DNA of 64,000 nt from Arenibacter antarcticus (GTDB taxonomy: Bacteria > Bacteroidota > Bacteroidia > Flavobacteriales > Flavobacteriaceae): the NCBI RefSeq assembly GCF_041320605.1, contig NZ_CP166679.1:2466001-2530000 (forward strand), given 5' to 3'. Of this stretch, positions 59,343 to 64,000 are shown one piece after another. Under the pieces are notes generated by a model, which searched no databases, was not told the origin of the DNA, and saw only the letters and a list, made by a program, of their open reading frames with translations. The position numbers and the translations under genes are program-made. Numbering within the stretch: position 1 is the first letter of the stretch; every line of letters begins with the position of its first letter.

Positions 59343-60680
59343 ATGTTCGATAATTTAAGTGATAAGTTAGATAAGGCGTTACATGTTCTAAAAGGGCATG
59401 GTCAAATAACGGAAATTAATGTTGCGGAAACCTTAAAGGAGGTCAGGAGAGCGTTATTGGATGCCGATGTCAATTTTAAAATAGCTAAAGAATTCACCAA
59501 TAAGGTCAAGGAAGAAGCCATGGGTCAGAATGTATTGACCTCCCTTCAACCAGGCCAATTGATGGTGAAGTTGGTAAAGGATGAACTCACCGAACTTATG
59601 GGCGGCGAGGCAGAGGGAATTAATCTTTCTGGGACACCATCGGTTATATTAATGTCTGGGTTACAAGGTTCTGGTAAAACCACATTTTCAGGGAAACTGG
59701 CTAATTATCTTAAGACCAAGAAGAATAAAAATCCGTTATTGGTTGCCTGTGACGTTTACAGACCGGCTGCAATCGATCAGCTTCATGTAGTAGGGGATCA
59801 AATTGGGGTAGAAGTTTTTTCCGATCGTGGTAACACTGACCCAGTGGCCATTTCTGAGGCGGGAATTGCCTACGCCAAAGCCAATGGTTTTAATGTAGTT
59901 ATTATAGATACCGCTGGTAGGTTAGCAGTGGATAAGCAGATGATGAATGAAATAGCGACCATCCATAAGGCTATTCAACCTCAGGAAACCCTTTTCGTGG
60001 TGGATGCCATGACGGGTCAGGATGCGGTAAACACTGCGAAATCGTTTAACGATATACTTAATTTTGACGGGGTAATACTAACGAAGTTGGATGGAGATAC
60101 CCGTGGTGGTGCTGCAATATCCATTAAATCCGTAGTAAATAAGCCTATTAAGTTTATCGGTACCGGGGAGAAGATGGATGCTATAGACGTATTCTATCCT
60201 GCGCGTATGGCCGAACGGATTTTGGGGATGGGAGATGTGGTCTCCTTAGTAGAACGTGCCCAGGAACAATTTGATGAGGAGGAAGCCAGAAAGATCCAAA
60301 AGAAAATCGCCAAGAATAAATTTGGGTTTGACGACTTTTTAAGTCAGATACAGCAGATTAAAAAGATGGGTAGCCTTAAGGACCTAATGGGGATGATCCC
60401 AGGTGCCGGTAAGGCATTAAAGGGATTGGATATAGACGATGATGCTTTCAAGCATATAGAGGCTATTATCCATTCCATGACTCCGGAAGAAAGATCTACA
60501 CCAACTAGTTTGAACGCTAGTCGTAAAAAAAGGATCGCTAAGGGTAGTGGTACCTCCATCCAAGAAATAAACCAGCTGTTAAAACAATTTGATCAAATGA
60601 GTAAAATGATGAAGATGATGCAAGGCGGGGGCGGTAAAAAGATGATGCAGATGATGGGTGCCATGAAGGGGATGAAGTAG
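59343..60680 (+). CDS. ffh: Signal recognition particle protein Ffh (SRP54)
   Basis: 445 residues. N domain about 1-90, G domain with GLQGSGKTT (about 104-112), DTAGRL, TKLDGDTRGGAA and GTGEKMD. The C-terminal M domain is rich in Met (QMSKMMKMMQGGGGKKMMQMMGAMKGMK). With 4.5S RNA, Ffh brings nascent membrane proteins to FtsY. Complete. Confidence 0.98.
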   Translation: MFDNLSDKLDKALHVLKGHGQITEINVAETLKEVRRALLDADVNFKIAKEFTNKVKEEAMGQNVLTSLQPGQLMVKLVKDELTELMGGEAEGINLSGTPSVILMSGLQGSGKTTFSGKLANYLKTKKNKNPLLVACDVYRPAAIDQLHVVGDQIGVEVFSDRGNTDPVAISEAGIAYAKANGFNVVIIDTAGRLAVDKQMMNEIATIHKAIQPQETLFVVDAMTGQDAVNTAKSFNDILNFDGVILTKLDGDTRGGAAISIKSVVNKPIKFIGTGEKMDAIDVFYPARMAERILGMGDVVSLVERAQEQFDEEEARKIQKKIAKNKFGFDDFLSQIQQIKKMGSLKDLMGMIPGAGKALKGLDIDDDAFKHIEAIIHSMTPEERSTPTSLNASRKKRIAKGSGTSIQEINQLLKQFDQMSKMMKMMQGGGGKKMMQMMGAMKGMK

Positions 60681-60723
60681 GTTTTTAATGGTTGGCAGTT
60701 GTAGGTTCAAAGACAACTTCATA

Positions 60724-61081
60724 ATGGTGAAGATTGAAAGGTTTGAAGACATGGAAATTAGCCAGAGAAATTTGCATTGTAGTAAATCAAATTTTTGAAA
60801 CCACTACCTAAGAAAAAAATTATATATTAAGGAATTAAATGGATACTATTTCGAAAGGGTTCGAGCGGAATGGAAATTGGGAATTTATTCAATTTTTAAG
60901 TATGTCAAAAGCATCATGTGGTGCGCTTAATTCCCCCCTTAATCATACGTTGGATTGCAACCATATAGATGAAGATACTTTCAACGTACTATTGGAAAAA
61001 GTACTGTTCGAGAGTAAAAAAAACAGTTCCTTTTTAAATCATCTTTACAAATCAGAATATAAAGGCTCAAAGTTTAACTAA
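60724..61081 (+). pseudogene. Decayed four-helix-bundle protein gene (S23/TIGR02436 family)
   Basis: The last 80 codons are open from an ATG at 60839 and read GFERNGNWEFIQFLSMSKASCGAL...FLNHLYKSEYKGSKF, the C-terminal half of free-standing four-helix-bundle (S23-type) proteins. The start is still visible upstream: MVKIERFEDMEI at 60724; then after a shift AREICIVVNQIFETTT, a TAA, KNYILRN and a second TAA just before 60839. The usual central 'IAEG' helix is deleted or changed (MDTISKGF). So the full gene spans 60724-61081 with a frameshift, two stops and a loss. The 80-residue remnant may still be translated but would lack the first two helices. Confidence 0.75.
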
Positions 61082-61088
61082 AACCAAC

Positions 61089-61116
61089 CTTGAACCTTAA
61101 ACTTTAAACTTTAAAC
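61089..61116 (+). repeat. Four tandem 7-nt repeats before folD
   Basis: CTTGAAC CTTAAAC TTTAAAC TTTAAAC, ending 2 nt before the folD start codon, where the ribosome would bind. Confidence 0.6.
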
Positions 61117-61118
61117 GA

Positions 61119-62003
61119 ATGACAATTTTAGACGGTAAAAAAGTATCGAATCAAATTAAGGAGGAAATTGCTGTTGAGGTGGCAAAAATGCGGGAGCGAG
61201 GAGAAAAAGTACCTCATCTAGCCGCTGTAATTGTGGGTAACGATGGAGCAAGCCTTACTTATGTTGGCAGCAAAGTTAAGTCTTGTGAAAAAGTAGGTTT
61301 CGAGTCTACTTTGGTGCAATTGCCAAGTACTACTTCAGAACAAGAGTTGTTGAACAAAATTGAAGAGTTGAACAAAGATGAGAATATAGATGGTTTTATT
61401 GTTCAGCTACCTTTACCAGATCAGATAGATACCCAGCGTGTATTGTTGGCAGTGGACCCAGATAAGGATGTGGACGGATTCCATCCCACCAACTTTGGGA
61501 AAATGGCCTTGGACATGAGTACTTTTATTCCGGCTACCCCCTTCGGGATTTTAGAACTGTTGGAAAGATATAATGTAGAAACCAAGGGCAAGCACACCGT
61601 AGTGATCGGTAGAAGCCATATTGTGGGTAGGCCCATGAGTATACTAATGGGGAGAAAAGGATGGCCAGGAAATTCTACGGTAACCTTGACGCATAGTCAC
61701 ACTAAAAATATTACGCAGATCATCTCACAGGCAGATATCGTAATTTCGGCCTTAGGAGTTCCCAACTTTCTAAAGGCGGAAATGGTGAAAGATGATGCAG
61801 TGGTGATCGATGTTGGAATTACTAGGGTGCCAGACGATACCAAAGCGAAGGGATACTATATTACTGGGGATGTGGACTTTGAAAATGTGAGTAAAAAGGC
61901 CTCTTTTATCACTCCAGTTCCAGGAGGTGTTGGTCCCATGACTATTGCTATGTTATTAAAGAATACGCTATTGGCCAGAGAACGTCATAGAAGTAAGAAA
62001 TAA
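61119..62003 (+). CDS. folD: Methylenetetrahydrofolate dehydrogenase / methenyl-THF cyclohydrolase
   Basis: 294 residues. Catalytic Lys region TYVGSKVKSCEKVG (about 45-58), the conserved QLPLPDQI, the DKDVDGFHPTNFGKM stretch, nucleotide-binding GRSHIVGRPMSILM and the C-terminal PVPGGVGPMTIAMLLKNT. It interconverts methylene-, methenyl- and formyl-tetrahydrofolate. A tandem heptamer repeat sits directly before the start. Single-gene unit with its own terminator. Confidence 0.98.
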   Translation: MTILDGKKVSNQIKEEIAVEVAKMRERGEKVPHLAAVIVGNDGASLTYVGSKVKSCEKVGFESTLVQLPSTTSEQELLNKIEELNKDENIDGFIVQLPLPDQIDTQRVLLAVDPDKDVDGFHPTNFGKMALDMSTFIPATPFGILELLERYNVETKGKHTVVIGRSHIVGRPMSILMGRKGWPGNSTVTLTHSHTKNITQIISQADIVISALGVPNFLKAEMVKDDAVVIDVGITRVPDDTKAKGYYITGDVDFENVSKKASFITPVPGGVGPMTIAMLLKNTLLARERHRSKK

Positions 62004-62011
62004 GTTTTAGT

Positions 62012-62046
62012 AGCCCGTAAATATTACTATTTTCGGGTTTTTTTTT
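62012..62046 (+). terminator. Intrinsic terminator after folD
   Basis: CCCGTAAATA, a 4-nt loop, TATTTTCGGG (one T-T mismatch), then T9. Confidence 0.85.
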
Positions 62047-62276
62047 AGCCTCATTTTAATTGTAAAATATGTTCTTCCCACTCTTTATAATATTTTTATA
62101 ATGCAATAGTTTGGGTGAATCAGGATAAAATTTTGAGGATTAGAAAAATTATATTATACTCACTAAGTGAGATTTGATTGCTCAGATGCTTGTGTCGAAA
62201 TGTTATCGATAGTTTCCGTCCAATACTTCATGGGCTTGCCCTGAGATAATTGACCTATTTTTAAAAAATAAAATTT

Positions 62277-63344
62277 ATGAATAACCCGTTGGTACTAAGT
62301 CTTGATCCTTTTTTTGAGCTATCTATGGATTTACTGTGTATTGCTGGTTATGATGGCTATTTTAGAAGAGTAAATCCAGCTTTTAGAAAGCTTTTGGGGT
62401 ATTCCGAGGAAGAGCTGTTTTCGAAATTGATTAGCGATTTTATTTATAAAGGGGACCAGTCGATAACGGCAAGTTATCGGGAAAACCTAAAGAAAGCTGT
62501 TCCCTTGATCAATTATGAGAACCGATTTATCACCAAATCTGGGGAGTTGATATGGTTGCAATGGACCTCGATCCCATTACCTGATAAACAGCTAATTTAT
62601 GCCATTGCCAAAAATATTACCCATAAAAAAAAGTTGGAAGAAGAGCGGAATAACCATATTGTCCAGTTGGAAGAAATCAACAAGGACTTAAAGCAGCTTA
62701 GTTATACCACTTCTCACGATCTAAGGGCTCCTGTCAACAACCTTTTGACCTTATTTAGCTTTTTAGATTTAAGCAAAATTAAGGATCCTGATGTTTTGGA
62801 AACCTTGGGGTATATGAAGATGGCCACTGAAGGCCTCCATCAATCCATGGATAAATATGTGGACTTACTAAGTCTGAACGATACCCTAAAGGTGGAAATG
62901 GAGGAGGTGGAATTTGAATCGACCTTTAAGCAAGTTCGTCATTCCATAGAATCCTTAGTAGGGAATTCAAATGTGAAAATTGAAATGGATTTTTCAGCTT
63001 TACCAAAGGTGCTTTTCAAAAAGAATTATTTGGAGAGTATTTTCTTAAACTTATTGACCAATTCTATAAAATATGCAAGACCAGAGGTTTTGCCGCTTAT
63101 TCAAGTTACAACTAGCGTTACAAATGGTGTGAAACAACTAATTTTTGAGGACAACGGTCTTGGCTTTGATATGGAAAAGATAGGGGATAGAATATTTGGT
63201 CTTAACCAAAAATTTCATGGAAACGCAGACAGTAAGGGTGTAGGCCTATACCTAGTGTATAACCATGTTACAAACCTTGGCGGTACCATTACTGTAAGTA
63301 GTGAAATTAATAAGGGAGCTACTTTTATAATTACTTTTATGTAA
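62277..63344 (+). CDS. PAS-domain sensor histidine kinase (soluble)
   Basis: 355 residues, no membrane helix. A PAS domain (about 10-115; DLLCIAGYDGYFRRVNPAFRKLLGYSEEEL, then a PAC-like QWTSIPLPDKQLIYAIAKNITHKKKLEEE). Dimerisation/phosphoacceptor helix with SHDLRAP (His147), HATPase with LLTNSIKYA (N box, about 259-267), DNGLGFD (292-298) and GVGLYLV (321-327). The typical QxEGSG/KGxGLG loop is short. No response regulator is near, so it is an orphan kinase. Confidence 0.92.
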   Translation: MNNPLVLSLDPFFELSMDLLCIAGYDGYFRRVNPAFRKLLGYSEEELFSKLISDFIYKGDQSITASYRENLKKAVPLINYENRFITKSGELIWLQWTSIPLPDKQLIYAIAKNITHKKKLEEERNNHIVQLEEINKDLKQLSYTTSHDLRAPVNNLLTLFSFLDLSKIKDPDVLETLGYMKMATEGLHQSMDKYVDLLSLNDTLKVEMEEVEFESTFKQVRHSIESLVGNSNVKIEMDFSALPKVLFKKNYLESIFLNLLTNSIKYARPEVLPLIQVTTSVTNGVKQLIFEDNGLGFDMEKIGDRIFGLNQKFHGNADSKGVGLYLVYNHVTNLGGTITVSSEINKGATFIITFM

Positions 63345-63369
63345 AAGACCTTTCGTTTTTAGGGTCCTT
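63340..63369 (-). terminator. Possible terminator of the small lipoprotein gene
   Basis: Minus strand: AAGGACC, a 12-nt loop, GGTCTTTT (one G-T pair), followed by T and A. Weak but in the right direction and place. Confidence 0.35.
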
Positions 63370-63469
63370 AAAACAGTTCCGTTTTAATACTAACGTATAA
63401 ATGGACACTTTGAGGAGTGTTTAGGCGCCTTGACTAGTAATTGTATAAATGTTTAAAGTGGTTCGCTTT

Positions 63470-63625
63470 TTATCTTAAAAAAACTAGGGCCTTGGCTGTT
63501 TGTGTAGTTTTGGTGCTATCTGTTGGAGTTAGGATATCTATTTTTTCATCATTTTCATCATTCGTACAACTGCCAATAGCAATACAACAAAAAAATAATG
63601 TAAGTACACTTGCCATTTTTTTCAT
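63470..63625 (-). CDS. Very small putative lipoprotein
   Basis: 51 residues. It begins MKKMASVLTLFFCCIAIGSC, a full type II signal peptide with lipobox AIGSC (Cys 20), then the acidic linker TNDENDEKID, a Thr-rich stretch and an end in ALVFLR. The mature part is only about 32 residues. Reading frame, start and lipobox agree, and a weak terminator lies in the right place. The opposite-strand frame at the same spot (63441-63710) has no ATG at its start and no signal. Function unknown. Confidence 0.55.
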   Translation of the reverse strand: MKKMASVLTLFFCCIAIGSCTNDENDEKIDILTPTDSTKTTQTAKALVFLR

Positions 63626-63710
63626 GATTTCAGAAATTTGTTGGTTTTATCCAAAGTCAAACTCTCATTATAACGCAAACAGTATCCTTTTGTTATATGG
63701 GATGCACTGA

Positions 63711-64000
63711 AAATTGAAGTTATAGGCGAAGGTTCTTTGAAAATGCCAGCCTATTTTTAAATAATTATCTGAAAAGAGAAGGCCTATTTGGTTTTTTAAA
63801 TCGATAAAGTTTAAACTGCTATAAAAGTGAATAATCATCATTATATTTTCCCAGATATAGGGGTTTTAATTTTTTTTTACATTCAATTTTAGAGTTGGCA
63901 GGGTAGTCTTTTAAAACTTTTATATATCTTCGATAATTGGTAAATTTTAAACACAGTAAACCACTCTGCTTTATGCACGGGCATTAGGCATTGAAAAATA
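63711..64000. other. Right-end intergenic sequence
   Basis: 290 nt, AT-rich, with no open frame or hairpin that I can support. It is cut by the window edge. Confidence 0.5.

Noticed and set aside
63441-63710. Plus-strand 89-codon frame at the right end
   Set aside because: Starts with TTG, lacks family features and overlaps the better-supported minus-strand lipoprotein frame.

Overview
The window is a chromosomal segment of a member of the Bacteroidota, most likely a marine-type Flavobacteriaceae. The evidence is SusC/SusD-like outer-membrane pairs, an ECF sigma/FecR/TonB-receptor cassette, a TTTG-N19-TAnnTTTG promoter before rpsL, many type II signal peptides, AT-rich spacers, and a flavobacterial gene order (radC; str-S10-spc-alpha ribosomal block; carA-eno; gltA-amidinotransferases). 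The genus cannot be fixed from the sequence. I saw no tRNA, rRNA, CRISPR array, insertion sequence or prophage.

Layout. 1-110 is the tail of a SusD-like gene with a terminator. 315-6034 holds radC, a polysaccharide-deacetylase-like protein with degenerate motifs, a YjjG-type phosphatase and a trio of exported proteins of unknown role. 6127-9355 holds rarA, a rhomboid protease and rlmB. 9561-15092 (minus strand) is a SusC-SusD-lipoprotein locus whose SusC gene is interrupted by a one-base frameshift in an A8 run. 15505-32754 is a continuous ribosomal block of 33 genes, from rpsL through fusA, S10, spc with secY/infA, and alpha with rpoA, to rplQ. It includes two genes shorter than 60 codons (rpmD, rpmJ) and has an intrinsic-terminator-like hairpin between rpsJ and rplC.

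32906-45551 holds a secreted protein, carA, eno, a glycogen synthase, citrate synthase, two guanidino-group hydrolases (a dimethylargininase-like protein and CtlX), a BCCT transporter without a normal start codon, a small hypothetical protein and argS. 45619-52874 is the most unusual part. It encodes a membrane-anchored regulator (exported LamG domain, one transmembrane helix, cytoplasmic winged helix and SARP-like activator domain), followed by a Tat-exported Gfo/Idh/MocA oxidoreductase and a 1133-residue HEAT-DUF1080-DUF1080 protein. Together they look like a sensor plus a two-step 3-keto-glycoside pathway.

53006-59201 is an ECF sigma / FecR / STN-domain TonB receptor signalling cassette, with a divergent lipoprotein carrying internally repeated domains. 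59343-62003 holds ffh, a decayed four-helix-bundle gene and folD. The right end holds an orphan PAS histidine kinase and a very small lipoprotein gene on the minus strand. Most strand changes are marked by recognisable intrinsic terminators.
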